Assembly (NCBI GenBank): GCA_001598975.1
Contig: BBXU01000458.1
Location: 1-39,687, forward strand
Reading direction: 5' to 3'
Source of the DNA: Parachlorella kessleri
Lineage: Eukaryota; Chlorophyta; Trebouxiophyceae; Chlorellales; Chlorellaceae
Length of the DNA: 39,687 bases
In this document: positions 22,192-34,030 of the stretch, one piece after another
How the letters are laid out: each line of letters begins with the position of its first letter
Position numbering within the stretch: the stretch's first letter is position 1
The notes under the pieces: model-generated
The model's database searches: none
What the model saw: the letters and a program-made list of their open reading frames with translations, nothing else
Told to the model about the DNA's origin: nothing
Translations under genes and position numbers: made by a program

Positions 22192-23537
22192 GGCCTGGGC
22201 ATGCCAAGTTTGGTAAAGGGGCAGGCAAGGCCAGCAGAGAGGAGGTGGGGTAAACTGGACTGACAGGGAGGTATGCAATATTGCTGTGTGTCATGCTTGA
22301 GAGCAAGATTACAGTAGGGTAGCAAGATTCGAGTAGGGAAGAGTAGATTGCCAGGCTGTGGACTGAGGCGAGGGTTTTTTGCCATCAGACGGTTGGTTGG
22401 TTGGTTGCTGATGGTTGATAACACTGTGTTAGACACTGTGTTGGTCGACGGTCTACGTCTGACTGCTGAGGGCAAATCACACCGGGTGTCAGAGGGTCTC
22501 TTGGCCAGTAATGCTCGCAATGCTCTCCTCTTGCCTGGTTGCTGGAGTGACCAACCTACTCATAGTCCTCACTTTTTCCCTTGGATGTGCTGCCGTAAAA
22601 ATGCTTCTGGTGAGGCACCTCATCCTAAAAGCCGGAGAGCAATTCGCTGCCTATGCAACCATTTGGGAAGTAAGTCCACTTGCCCAATTGACAAGTGCCT
22701 CCGAGCTTCTGGGGCAGTTGCTTGGGATATTACCACATTGCGGAGAAGCACAATGCAGAGCCTGTTAAGGTGACAAAGTAAAAGGCAAGCCTCACAACCA
22801 ATAATAGCATATATCATGCCAAAACACGCAGCAGGTGAACTCATATGCCCACCACCAACAGCACCACTAAGAGGCTGCCCTTGACACAGCCTGTGTAGGA
22901 TGGTGACCTACCCTTGACACAGCCTCTGTAAGGACGGCAACCTACCAAGAAAAGGTCCTAGCATTCCAAAACAGGCTATAAAGCAGTACTTCACCCACTC
23001 TGCTCCAGGACACACATTATGGCCCTACAAGCGAACTTAGGTACATGGACGCACTTCCTCCGTATACCAGGGGACACACGTGAAACTAGGCCATACAGGG
23101 TCAAGGCTAGCAGCAGGCTGCACACATACTGGCAAACGAATAGCGGCATCGCCCGCGCCACCCGCCGCCCGTGCTCCCATACACACCAGCGGGTCCCATG
23201 CCACACCCGCACACTCGCCCGCCGTCATCTGAGCAGGCCGGCCCGAGCAAGGCCCTCCCAAGCTCTCATTCAGCCACCTCTCCTAGGAAACCTCCACCCC
23301 CCATGGCAATGCCACCCATCAGCATCCGTGTTTAGGAGCAAGCTCCCGCACACGGAACAGGGGTGCTGCTTGCTGCGCTCCATACTGGGCTGACCAGCTG
23401 CATGAGAGCCGCCAACCCAGCTGCCGCCCACAATTGGCCTGGCGGGAGGCTCAGCAAAGCGCGCTGCTGCTCAGCGCCGCCCAAGCGCATGCCACGCATG
23501 CCTGGCGTGCAGCCACCGTAGGCAAGGCAAAGCATGC
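22192..23537. other. Intergenic region between convergent genes
   Basis: The ADP-ribosylglycohydrolase gene (plus) and TIM17 (minus) converge here, so the region should hold two 3' UTRs. Open frames at 22348-22773, 22511-22768 and 23019-23393 have no splice partners or family features. A GGTT microsatellite lies near 22391-22405, a repeated CACTGTGTT near 22422-22442, and a 33-bp tandem duplication at 22878-22944. Confidence 0.45.
22878..22944. repeat. Two-copy 33-bp imperfect tandem repeat
   Basis: CCCTTGACACAGCCT begins at 22878 and again at 22911, and each copy continues to a similar GACGGCAACCTA or GATGGTGACCTA end. The copies differ at several positions. The repeat lies between genes. 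Confidence 0.8.
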
Positions 23538-25745
23538 TCAGCGGAACTGGGGCTCTGTGGCGGCGGCCCCAAAGTCGGGCATGGGCGGCGGCGCAAACTT
23601 GTCATCCGTGAGGTCATGGGGCCGGGAGTCCTCCTCCTTCGTGCTGCTGCTGCTGCCGCCGCCAAACCACCCCGAGAACCAGCCAGGCTGAGCCGGGGCT
23701 GCCTCTGCAAACATAGAGGCGGGCGCACTGTAGAACCAAGCAAAATGACTCCAGGCTGGCTCCACCCTAGAGGCAAGCTACATCACCTCAAAGTGCGCTC
23801 AGGCCACTCAATGCGGCCCAGCACACCATGGCGCAGCTTGAGGTGGCACAGAGGCACCACCTCCAAAACCCTGACCAAAGGCGTCATGCTCCCTGCTGTA
23901 AGCCTGGCTGCCACAGGCCCGCACCCTACCCGGACCCCACCTCCGCAACAAGACCCTCCGCCCAAGCCAGCTGACGCAGTAGTGGCACTTTGTATTGGGT
24001 ATCCTCCGGGTCAGCAGGCACATGTCGATGTCAGCAGGCAGCACCCACTATCAACCCACCACCCCAGCGCCAATGTGGCGGCCCCACCTGTTGCCTCCGG
24101 CAGGGGCGGCGGCACGGCCCCGCCCGCCGGCAGCGGCTCCGGCGCGGCCATGGGCTTGCCGCTGGCTGGGCCGGGCATGTCCATCATGGGGGTCGGGGCC
24201 ACCGGCGGCGCGGTCATGCGCGTGAGGAGGATGCCCACCCCCTCAATCATGGCCTGCACGGCACGGCAACCACACACACGTGGCGGCTGTCTGCCTGCTT
24301 CCTGGAACTGCGATGGGCTGTATCCCCACCACCAGCAAAAGCTTGCTGAGGTTTGCGATTGCACAGCCATGTAGTGCAGGAAACTCAATGCCAGCACAGG
24401 TAGGGACGCATGATATCTCTGACCACAAGCCACTGGTGTGTGAGATGTACCTTGCGCGTACACAGACATTTCTTCTAATAGGTATAAATCCGGAATATTC
24501 GGGCAAGACAGCAGCCCAAGTCCCCATCTAGATGTGCCATTGAACCATGAGTCCCTACCAGGCTGACAGTCAGTCTACGAAAACTGTTACCGCACCAAAG
24601 GCTTCCTTCCAAGGGCACCCTAGGCTCCCTATGCCCACCGCGCGCTCCACTCGCTCTCAACAGTGCATTGAGACTCCCACGTGCAACTCCACCACATTTG
24701 CCAAATAAAATGCCACTTGCCCCGGCGCCCCCCCCCCCCTTTTCTTCAGCACCCCTCACCAGCAGCACGCCGCCAAACACCGCTGACTTGGCTGCTGAGT
24801 TGAGTCCCGTGCGCAGCTGCAGGAACCCTCCTGTGAGCGCGCCCGCCGCAATGGAGTTCCACGGGTCCTCCTTCTTTCGAAGGGCCACTAGTGTGCAGTC
24901 AAAGGACGAGAACAAGCCGCCCCAGACAGCAAAGCTGCCGCCTATCTTGGGCGCCTGCGTGCGAATAGCCTGCAGTCCAAGAAAAGGCTGTCAAGGTCAG
25001 CACTTAAGCGGAAAGTCCAAGCTGACATCCCAAATTCCCGGTGTTGAAATAATATATGGGGTATAACCTGCTACGACACAGCGCATGGCTTCAACCAATG
25101 GCACGAGCCCCCAACCTAAGCATGCAAGCCAAACTGATTTAGGTTGTGACTCTGCAACATCCCAAGCAGGCACATGGCAGAGAGTGACTCGTCACGTTGA
25201 GTTTATTCCAGAACACAAGCAGAGCCAGGACCGCCAGGCCCGACACCAGCATGCCACACACCTCAATGCCGCCTTTGAACCTATGCCCGCCAGGACTATT
25301 CTTCATGCCCTTGAATAAATGCCACACGCCGCCACCGACCGCGCCCATACCTGCAAGGCAAACACTAGGAGACACTTCAACACTACAGGAACGAAATATT
25401 CAACTCTGCCGTCCAGAGCTGCATTTTTTATTGATGAACAACCCTGCAAGGCTCAAGACAGCATGTCAGGATGTCTGGCAACTCACCAAAGGCACCCCCG
25501 ATGTCATCAAGGATCCTGCAAGCAGGCAAGTCAGCCCAGCAATTGAGGCAGGTTTAGCCAGGCTGGATGACTCACTTAAACCCAAACGAGCACTCTTCAA
25601 CGGCAGTTCAGCTGGCACAGCGGGTTCCTAATGTGGTCGCCAAGCGCTGACCCAAGACGGACATGAGATGTGTCATCGAGCATGCCACCAACCTGTCTGG
25701 ACAAGGTTCCCTGCCGTGGTCCACGCTTGGGCCCTGCTGCGCCAT
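23538..25745 (-). CDS. TIM17: Mitochondrial inner-membrane translocase subunit TIM17
   Basis: Minus-strand exons are 25745-25693, 25515-25487, 25350-25262, 24969-24760, 24253-24056, 23903-23827 and 23727-23538 (stop TGA), about 281 residues. The protein begins [18 protein letters not shown], then [17 protein letters not shown], and the fourth exon gives [20 protein letters not shown] and [17 protein letters not shown]. These are the signatures of the Tim17/Tim22/Tim23 family and specifically of Tim17 (REPCP start, four membrane segments, PWNSIAAGA loop). With Tim23 and Tim44 it forms the presequence translocase of the inner membrane. The C-terminal ~140 residues are a Pro/Gly/Ala-rich extension ending with [10 protein letters not shown] and an acidic tail; plant TIM17s also carry long tails. 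The exon 5/6 junction is uncertain: phase fits a donor at 24055, but one at 24087 has better consensus. The second exon is only 29 nt. Confidence 0.85.
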
Positions 25746-26093
25746 TGCTCACACTACTACTCTCAGGACGGCCCACAGAGCGCTTGCAGGCCCAGCCGCT
25801 TGCTTGTGGTTGCAAGGTTCAAAGGGTGCCCCACTTGTGCAACAGGATACCGAAATTGGGAGACGGCGTGGTAACCTGACCAGCTTACGCGGCCAAGGGT
25901 GCAGGGAACTTTTGGGGGCTGTGCCTGCTGTGCCGCCCCAAGCCTGCTGCGAGGTGAGCTGGCAGCGCAGTCCGGAGCCTTACAGCCCCCTTGCGGCCTT
26001 CCTGGGCAACCCTAGTGACTCTCACGTCGCTAAGTATTGCTGAAACACAGGTGATCACCCTGCTGTCCTGGACCGGAAGATCACCTAGCCGTC
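25746..26093. promoter_or_regulatory. Shared head-to-head promoter region of TIM17 and F-box genes
   Basis: The start codons of the minus-strand TIM17 gene (25745) and the plus-strand F-box gene (26094) are 348 nt apart. Both promoters and both 5' UTRs must fit here, so a bidirectional promoter is likely. No clear TATA element was seen in either direction. Confidence 0.5.
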
Positions 26094-29000
26094 ATGGAGA
26101 GCGCTGAGGGTGGGCCAGGCATCTGGCACGCCCTCGATAAAGACACCCTGGAAGAGGTGGCGGCGCATTGCTCGGTGGGGGCGCTGCTGAGCCTGCAGCA
26201 GACATGCACCAGCTTCTGGCAGCTGCTGTCCACCAGCGAAAAGGTCTGGGTTCGCAAGCTGGCAGAGGACTTTGGGATGCACCTCAAGGTGAGGGGATCG
26301 GCCGATCAAGCGCCAGTCCTATCAACTTACCCTGCTTCCTGGCCCAGCCCCACAAGCACCCCTGTGGCACTCCTCGTGCGTGACACACCCTTGTGTGACA
26401 CCAAGCACTGCCCACGTATTTGGGCTGGTATATGCAGGCCTTGCCGCCAAATGATGTGGTATTTGCTCGTCTGGCTCGCACTGTGTATGAGGCTAGCCCT
26501 TCCAAGCAGCTGCGATTCCAAGGGGCACTGGTGACGGGGGGTGTGGATATGGACAGCATGCAGTACTGGGTAAGGCACTGACCTAGGGCACGCACACGAC
26601 GCGCATGTCAATCAGCCTTGCACTGCCAGTGCCAAGGCTGCAGTGTGATGGTTGTGATGTGCTTAGACTCTGCTAGCCAGTTGCGGATCAGGCTGCCTGT
26701 AGCCTTGTCTTGCGTTTTCGTTCGTTCTATTGGATGGTATGCTAAGTTTTAATAACAAAAGAGTCTGCTGTGCTTTCCAAAGAGCAGCAAGGCCACCCAG
26801 CGGCGCTGGCTTGCTTGGGCGAGCCTCGATCTGTAAAAGAAATCGCTGGGTTGGGCACAGACTGGCCGACAGTGTGGTTGCAGGTTGATAACATGTTCAA
26901 GCCGGACAAGTCGTCCTATTGTTCCAACTGCTCCTACAACGCCGACTGCCTGGCACTGCTGCTGGTGAGCTGGGTGCTGGGGCGGCCCCCAGCCTCTCTC
27001 CTAAGGATGCTGTTGAGTGAGGGCTGGCTTGGCCAAACCTGACTAGGGTGCTTGTCGCCGTCCGAGTGAGGCATTACCCAAGCGTACCTGGGCGTAACCT
27101 AGGCATGCAAGCTGGCTGCACACCCGCTGGAGCTGCCATGCGGTGCCTGGGCGGTCCCTTCAGCTTCTAACTAACACCCGGCAGGTTGTGTTGTGCTGCG
27201 GTGCATGGCAGGATGGCAAGGTGCCGCGGGATGCGGAGTACGAGCGAGTGCGGCAGTACATCGTGCGGCGGTGCCGCTACGCTGCCGCCCTCATCATGAA
27301 TGTGCAGCTGCCAAACCAGGTGATGGGGTGTGATGGCTCCCGAGCCCGCCCTGCGCTGCAGGGCTGCAGCAAGGGCAGGTGGGGCAGGCATTCATGTCAG
27401 TTTAGCAGCAGCCATGCTCGGCTGCGGGTGACAGCGGGACCTTCCTGATGTGGATTGGTGTTCATGCTTGACCGGCTGGAACACTGGAGGATGTAGCGGA
27501 ACCTTCGCCGGACCTGCTAGCCTCCTCACTGCTGCTGTGTGCCGCCAACTCTGTAGGGCTTGTTGCCCCGGTCATGTTGCACTCACTGGCTTCCCCCTTG
27601 AGGGAAGCTTGCTCGTACCCACTTGCTGTCCCACCCCACTTAAGGTGGACATGCACATGACAGGAAGGGGTCAGACAGCAGTGTGGCGGGTGCCAGCTGC
27701 GTCGGTAGGCAGGCAGATTTGGAGAGCTACCCCACCCACTTGTTGTCGGCGCCTGCAGGACCGTGACCCGGATGCTGTCATGGATATTCTAGAGGATTGG
27801 ACAGATGACCAGCTGGAGAACTTCTTCCGAGACCTGGTGGCAGCCATGAACCAGGTGGGCTACGTTTTTTTCTAGCTTCTTTAACTTCAAGATGCTTTTT
27901 CACTTTTTGAATTATGTGGTGCAGCCGGCCCTTCCCTCCTGGGCTCCTGCCAGCACCCCTCCCATTCTTGTGTAGCAGAGCCGGCTGGTGTGTTGCCTGC
28001 TACTATAGCCTTGCTGATGCCATGCCAGGGGGTGGGCATGTGCAGCAGTTTGTGCGCCGGGTGCATGACCATTGCGAAGTCAGTCGCCTACTCAAAAACT
28101 CGCCATAGTGTAGTATCCGCCTGTTGTCTTTGTGTCAGTCAACCCCGTGCTTTGCATTTGTCGGTGGTGCCCAAGGGGCGGCCACCGGTCTGTGAATGGC
28201 AACCACTGTCCGTCCCGTGTTTCAAAGCACCCCATCCTTCTCTGCCCTCACAAAACCTCCTGGCACAGCGTCTGCCGCCTACCGCCAAGTGTCAAGTGTG
28301 ACAATCACAGGGCTCTCCGGCCTTGCTTGCTGACTTCTACGCCGACTAAATTCTCCTTGTGTGTGCAGCAACACCCGCTGGGTCGGCTGCTGGTGTATGA
28401 CGTGGAGCATGGCAGGGTGCCCCTGGAGCAGCAGCGCATCAGTGCAGTGGAGCGGGTGAGTGCTGGGGCCGGCGGCTGGCTCCTTGGTGCCTGGCTTGCT
28501 GGGAGCGAGGCCGGCGAGGGTGCCTGCTTGCTGCTTGCTGCCTGCTGTGCGGCCCTCGCCACCCGTCTAGACGAGCACGCTCGCCGCCTGCCACTCCTGC
28601 TGCTTGCCGCATTGTTGTTGATGGCGGCAGGGCAGTGCCCAACCGGACCAGGTACAGAGCTGTGGTCTGATGGTGCGGCTAGCAGCCCTACTCTGTTCCG
28701 CAGTGTCCACCAGAGCACTGCATACAGTAGCACATTGAGACCTGATGTTTGCAAGAGCAGCCGAGCTGTTGCTGCGTGTGATTGAGGGCAGTATTTGAGG
28801 GAGCGGCTGGATGTCATGAAGAAGGCGATGCTCAAGCCGGCCGGCCGCCCCAACACCTTATTTGACAGCAGCATGATGGAGAAGCTGCGGGATCCCGGAC
28901 AGCGCTCCCTGGCAGGTGCGTGCTGCTCGGGGGAGGGGGGTGGGGGTGGGGGGACGCGCTGTGGGGGAGGAAGGGGCCCCCTTGCTTCATTCAATCGATC

Positions 29001-32000
29001 TGCTTCCCATAGCATCAGCAGAGCATGTGCCGTGGATGCGATCGTGCTGGCCCAAAGTCTAGGCTACGACTAGATGAGACAGGCGAGGGTTTTGTATATT
29101 TGAATATCTGTGTTGGCCCCTTGGTTGCCTGGGTGTTTGTGCGTGGGTGGGTTGGCCGTCGGTCGTAAATGGCCGCGCATGGGATTACATGGGGTCGCAA
29201 CCAGGAACACAGCCTGCTTGGCCAGCAACCAGGCTTTCACGGACTGGTGGTCGTCCTAGTCCACCCCAGGTATCTATCACTGCATCGCTGGGCAGCCGCT
29301 CACTGCCCTTGGCACCCGCCGCCCAACGCCCTGCAGGCATCGTGAGCGAGGTGACGCTGTCCCGGCAGGGCCGGCTGACGTGCCCCGCCTCCTGCGGCGT
29401 GGTGCTGCTTGGCCACATGGACTACGCTCAGCTGGATGGGCTCTCACCCGAGCAAGTGCTGCAGGAGCTGGAGGCGGCCACACAGGGTAGGTGGGTGGGT
29501 GCAGGGGGGATGCAGGGTGGGCGGGTGGGGTGGTTTGATTTGAATGCATTTGGTCGGGTGTGTGGGTGCGTGCGTGGGTGGAAGGATGTCAATGTGCCTA
29601 CGAGCGGGAGGTGGCCTCGCAGGGTAGGTGGGTGGGGTGTCTGCATGGTGAGCACTTGGTCGGGTGCGTGGGTGGACGAGATGGTGGTGTGTCGACGAGC
29701 GAAAGCTGGCCACGCGGGGTAAGTTGAGGGGGTGGGTGGGGTGTCTGCATGGGTGAGCACTTGGTCGGGGGCGGGTGGAAGAGGTGGTGGTGTGCCTAGG
29801 AGCGGGAGGTGCCAAGTGAGGGGGGGGTGTTCAGGGATGACTAGGGATGGGTGGTGGGGTTGGTTGGTTGTTATCTGTGTGCGACAGAAGCCGGCCACAG
29901 AGGATGCGGGGTGTGGGGGTGTCTTGTATGTGGCTGGGGCCTTTGTTAATGGCGGTAGTTTTGGTTAAGCGGCGGTGTTTTAGGGGCCGGGCTATGTGTT
30001 TGTTGGTAGGGTTCGATGTTCAGGGTAACTGCGTAAGGTGGTGAGGCCACCACACAGTGGGAGTGCTGACTGGACAGATGGATGGATGAGAGGCAGGCCA
30101 CTGCATGCACACACACTGTGGAGGCGTCCGAAACACAGTGTAGAAGCTTGGTGCGATTGATGGGAACCCATGCTGGGCAGGCCACTTGTTTGGAGGAGTG
30201 AGCAGGCAGGCAGGCAGACTGGCAGGCAGTGTGTGCTGCCTGGCCTGCAGGAGGCCATGATGGGTTCCTTGCATTTGCTATATTGGTTGCTTGGCCACAA
30301 GGAATGGCGAAGTCTGCAAGTCGCCTCACTGCTTTGTGCAGACCCTGCCTGCGCCGCCTTCAACCACTTGCGGACATCTGAGCAGGTGGAAGCAGCATGC
30401 GCAGCAGGCAGCCTGCCGCCCATAGCCGTCACCGATCAAACCCTGGCGGGCATCTGGCACGAGTTTGACACGTCAGCGGCAGAGCAGGCAGAGCAGGACG
30501 CCGTTCCGCAAGGCACTGCAGGCCTGCCACCCGGCAGCGGCCCTGTGCCAATGTCGACATCGCCGGCTCCACAGGCGAGGCCGCAGTTGGCGGGAGGGCC
30601 GGCCGGGCAGCCAGCTGCCGCCGCAAGATCCACAGCAGCAGCAGTGGGGAGGGATGCAGCGCCGGCAGCAGCTGGCCCTTCTTCTGCTGCACCCTTGTCA
30701 AGACATGGGATCCATCCGAGTGTAGGCTTTGCTGGGCCTGGCACCTCTGCAGCGGCCGCGGCTGGAGCTGGACCAGCCAGCTCCGCTATCTTGCGGCAGC
30801 ACCCACAGCATGACCCCACCGCCAACCCAGGGGTGGGGCTCCGAGGGGTACAGCCGGCAGCTGATGCGGACGGGGACGCCGCAAGGCAAGCAGGCGCTGC
30901 AGCTGCCCCCGACAGTCAGCCAGAAGGCCCTCCTGACAGCCCGCCGCCACACCGGCTGGGGCACCACTTGTCCCTGCGCCCCCCGTTCAAGACGGGAGCC
31001 GCCACAGAAACCCCCCTGGCGGGGAGGCTGGTAAAGTGGCGGCCGGCGGTGTGGTTCCACTTCCATCGGTATGGAGAGTGCGTCCAGTTTGTCAGGAGCA
31101 ACCATGGTCTGCTGACTGCCACAGCCCCACAGTATGGCAAGGCCAGGGTGCGGCATCGGGGGCCCCCGCCGCCCGCTGACATCCAGCAGACCACGCTGCA
31201 CCTGCCGAGCTACCTGGCACAGCAGGCGCAGCATGGGCAGCAGGGGGGATCAGGGCCCAGCAACCGGCAGCTGCCGGCCCACCACCAGCACCAGCAGCAG
31301 CACGCTGTAGCAGGCGTGGAGCTCCCAGGGGGGAGCACTGCTGCCAACCCGTTCCTAGCTGCCTACCACGCTGCCCTGGCTCAGCAGCAGCAGCAACAGT
31401 ATGCGGAGCAACATCAGCCAGGGTTCCGTCCCTTCCCGCCAGCACCGGGGGCGCCGGCCTTCCCACCACCCGCCGCACCGGGGGCGCCGGCCTTCCCCCC
31501 TGCCGTCGCACCTGCAGGGCCTGCAGCAGGGCCGGGGCACCTCTTCTTCCAGCCCGCTGGGCTGGGCCTGGGAGGGCCGGGGCCCGCCGCTGCCGCACCA
31601 GCCTTCCTGCCTGCCATGCAGGCTGTGGCGGGCTTGGCCGGCGGCCCTGCTCAGGCTATACAGCTGGGTGGTGCATATTACGAGGGCAGTGACGGGGGCT
31701 ACAGCGAGTCTGACTGGGACAGCGAGGAGGAGGGGGACGTGAGCTCCATGTCGGGTGCTGAGGGCGCAGCAGGCCCAGCAGGGCTCGGGGCCTCAGGGCA
31801 CGGCCATGGTCACGCGCATGCGAACGGCCATGCTGGGCACGCTTTGCAGCAGGGCGCGGACCAGGGCGGAGGGCAGGGCCCCTTTGGGGCCCAGCAGGGG
31901 GGCATGGACCTGAATGAAGATCCCTTTGGGGAGGCAGCAGGGGGGCTGCCTCCGGTGGACCTGCCCCCAGCGGGCGGAGCAGGGGCGCCCCCACACGACG

Positions 32001-32899
32001 ACGAAGACGCTGCCAGCGATGGGGGGTCTGATGATGAGGAGCAGCATGCGCAGCATGTCTCGGCCTTCTACCAAGCGGTGGCAGCAGCCGCCCTGGAGGC
32101 GGAGATGGCTCGGTTAGCTGCACCGGGGCACAGCGGGGCGCATCAGGGCGCCGGCGCCCAGGACAGCCTGGCGGCGCGGCCATCGCTCGGACTGGTCAGC
32201 AGGCGCAGCACACGGGGCCGCAACATGTGAGTGGGGCTGGGCTGCCAGGGCGAAGTTTGGGCGTGGCTAGGGCTTGATGCGACCGTACATTAGGTAGGGT
32301 GGGCGCTGGGCAGTTCGGGTCCCAGTCATTTCCAGCTGCAGGGCAAGGTGCGCTTGAGCTGCTTGCTGGCTGGCTGGCTGGCTGGCCGGCTGGGGTAAAT
32401 GCCCCAAGCAGGTCAGGGCATGCTAGACGGACTAATCTGGCCTTGCAGCTGTCTGAGGCAACTGGCAGCAATGTCACGTAACGGTCAAGCCGGGGCCGCC
32501 AAGAAAGCTGGCTCATGCACGCCTTGCGCAACCCCTGTCTTGCGCTCCCACCCCTCGCTACTGCCCTGGGGGCCGCTTGTGCTGCTTACACTTTCGTCCT
32601 CTTGTGGAGGAGTGCTTGGGGTGTATTGCCTTGTGTGTGAGGGCGCGCATGTTGGTGTCTGGCTCTCCCGCGGTGTTGCGCGTGAGTGTAAATGTGTTGG
32701 CGTCTGTCTCCCCCGCAGGCTGCAAATCCAGCTGTCCAAGCCGGCTGCGGCCAACGTGGTGCTGGTGAAGCTCATTGACCAAGAGAACATGATGCAGCTA
32801 TATCGGGACAACCACGACTGGCCCAACATCGACATGGGCTATGTGGGGCTGAGCGGCAGGGCAGTCGCGCTGCCGCAGGGCGTCGCGATGCGTGTCTGA
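26094..32899 (+). CDS. Large F-box protein with low-complexity central region
   Basis: Exons: 26094-26288, 26438-26569, 26884-26964, 27185-27319, 27759-27854, 28046-28078, 28369-28455, 28792-28915, 29337-29486, about 30210 or 30251 to 32226, and 32719-32899 (stop TGA). This gives roughly 1,070 residues. Residues ~10-60 (IWHALDKDTLEEVAAHCS to KVWVRKLAEDFG) match an F-box, which binds SKP1 in SCF ubiquitin ligases. The next ~290 residues include WVDNMFKPDKSSYCSNCSYN, resembling the start of a discoidin-like substrate domain. Exon 10 codes ~660 residues of Ala/Gln/Pro/Gly sequence enclosing an ordered patch (KWRPAVWFHFHRYGECVQFV) and an acidic stretch (SESDWDSEEEGD). The last exon restores an ordered domain (SKPAAANVVLVKLIDQENMM, then NIDMGYVGLSGR), as in plant F-box proteins of the At4g00755 type. 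The exon 9/10 junction is unresolved: phase fits an acceptor at 30209, consensus favours 30250. Confidence 0.7.
29480..29910. repeat. Degenerate ~97-137-bp tandem repeats in the F-box gene intron
   Basis: After exon 9 the intron carries diverged copies of the exon end and its donor. The GAGGCGGCCACACAGG|GTAGGT junction at 29487 recurs as GTGGCCTCGCAGGGTAGGTG (gt at 29624), CTGGCCACGCGGGGTAAG (29719) and a weaker GGTGCCAAGTGAG (29816). Between them, TGCATG...GAGCACTTGGTCGGG and GGTGGTGTG are shared. The last spacings are about 95-97 nt. None of the extra copies keeps an open coding unit. Confidence 0.7.
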
Positions 32900-34030
32900 G
32901 GTGGCAGGCGGGCGTGGAGTTGTACCCAGGCCGGCTGCTAGCCGAGTGTGCCGTTGTTATAAGTAAAGGGTGGCAGGTAGTGGGAACCGAGAGTAATAGG
33001 TGAATGTATCGGACAGGGCTGGATGCAGACCTGCGCCAAGATATAGACAGATCTTCTTTCTAGCTAGCTGGGATGCAGGGGCTGTGGTGCCATGCGGTGC
33101 TCAGCAACAAACGTGCAACCTATATGCATACTTGTAGGTACTGGGACCACAACAAGTAGGGCAAACCCCGTGTACAGCACTGTTGCGGTGCTACAGTGTG
33201 CCAAACGCTTCGTGCGCTGGGCTTGATGTTCATTCCGTGCCCTTTGTAGGGGGGTTCAGCGCTGCTTGTACAGCCGCAAGTCTGGCTTGCCAGGAAATGC
33301 TGTTGGCAGATGCCCGCATGTCGTGCCGCTATGCTCCTCTATATGTCACACGTTGTGTTGGGTACTTTCAGCTGGTACAACCATGGCTTCTTGTTACACA
33401 ACCGCAGCTCCAAGGCCACAGCTTGCCTTGCAAAGCAGGTGGTGCCTTACACCGCCTCGCTCGATCCAACATATAACTTCCAAATCAGGCCATTCTAATC
33501 GCAATCTGTTAGTCTAAAAAAGCGGCGCAAATGGCTGTGGAGGTGGCACCACAAGAAAATCCACCGGCTCGAACGCTCGTTGCCAGTGGAGCACCCAGTT
33601 AAACCTACCCCTCATCCACACCTGCCCATTCCCATCTGCACAAGTTGCCACAGCCCACTGAGGAGGCCTGGCTCCCTGTCAGCCAGTGTACCCGTACCAC
33701 CTCGAATCGCATTACCAGCCACCTAAAGAAAAGTGGCATGCACAACCCACTGTGGGCGCTCGCATCCACGTCAGTCACGTCAGTTATCAGGGTTGGCAAC
33801 ATGCAACACCCAACACAACCTCGTTGCAACCCACAACATTCCAGACTGCGGAGGGCAAGTGGCACACATGCAGAGTGAACAGAAGAAAGTCGGAACAAAG
33901 GGGGAGAGATGGCCATGCTAGGTGAGACTGACTGCTCGCATGCCTGAGTGCAACTTTCGGACATCCCTGTCGCTCTCCGCCCAGGCTGCTGCCAAGTAGG
34001 TCCAGCAGCTTGACAACTGACAACTAGCCC
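32900..34030. other. Intergenic region between convergent F-box and secreted-protein genes
   Basis: Both neighbours end here, so 3' UTRs are expected. Plus-strand frames at 33183-33517 and 33645-33925 have no family features or splice partners. A CACGTCAGTCACGTCAGTT direct repeat lies near 33768-33786. No RNA gene was recognised. Confidence 0.45.

Noticed and set aside
22511..22768. Plus-strand frame with hydrophobic stretches, resembling a small membrane protein
   Set aside because: It lies in a 3' intergenic region, has no splice partners, no family motif and no supporting signals around its start.
31656..32183. Long open frames opposite the large F-box exon
   Set aside because: GC-rich low-complexity coding sequence commonly leaves the complementary strand open; the antisense products are Pro/Arg/Ala-rich with no signature.
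33530..33605. tRNA-like GGCTCGAACGCTC segment
   Set aside because: No acceptor stem, D arm or anticodon arm could be built around it.
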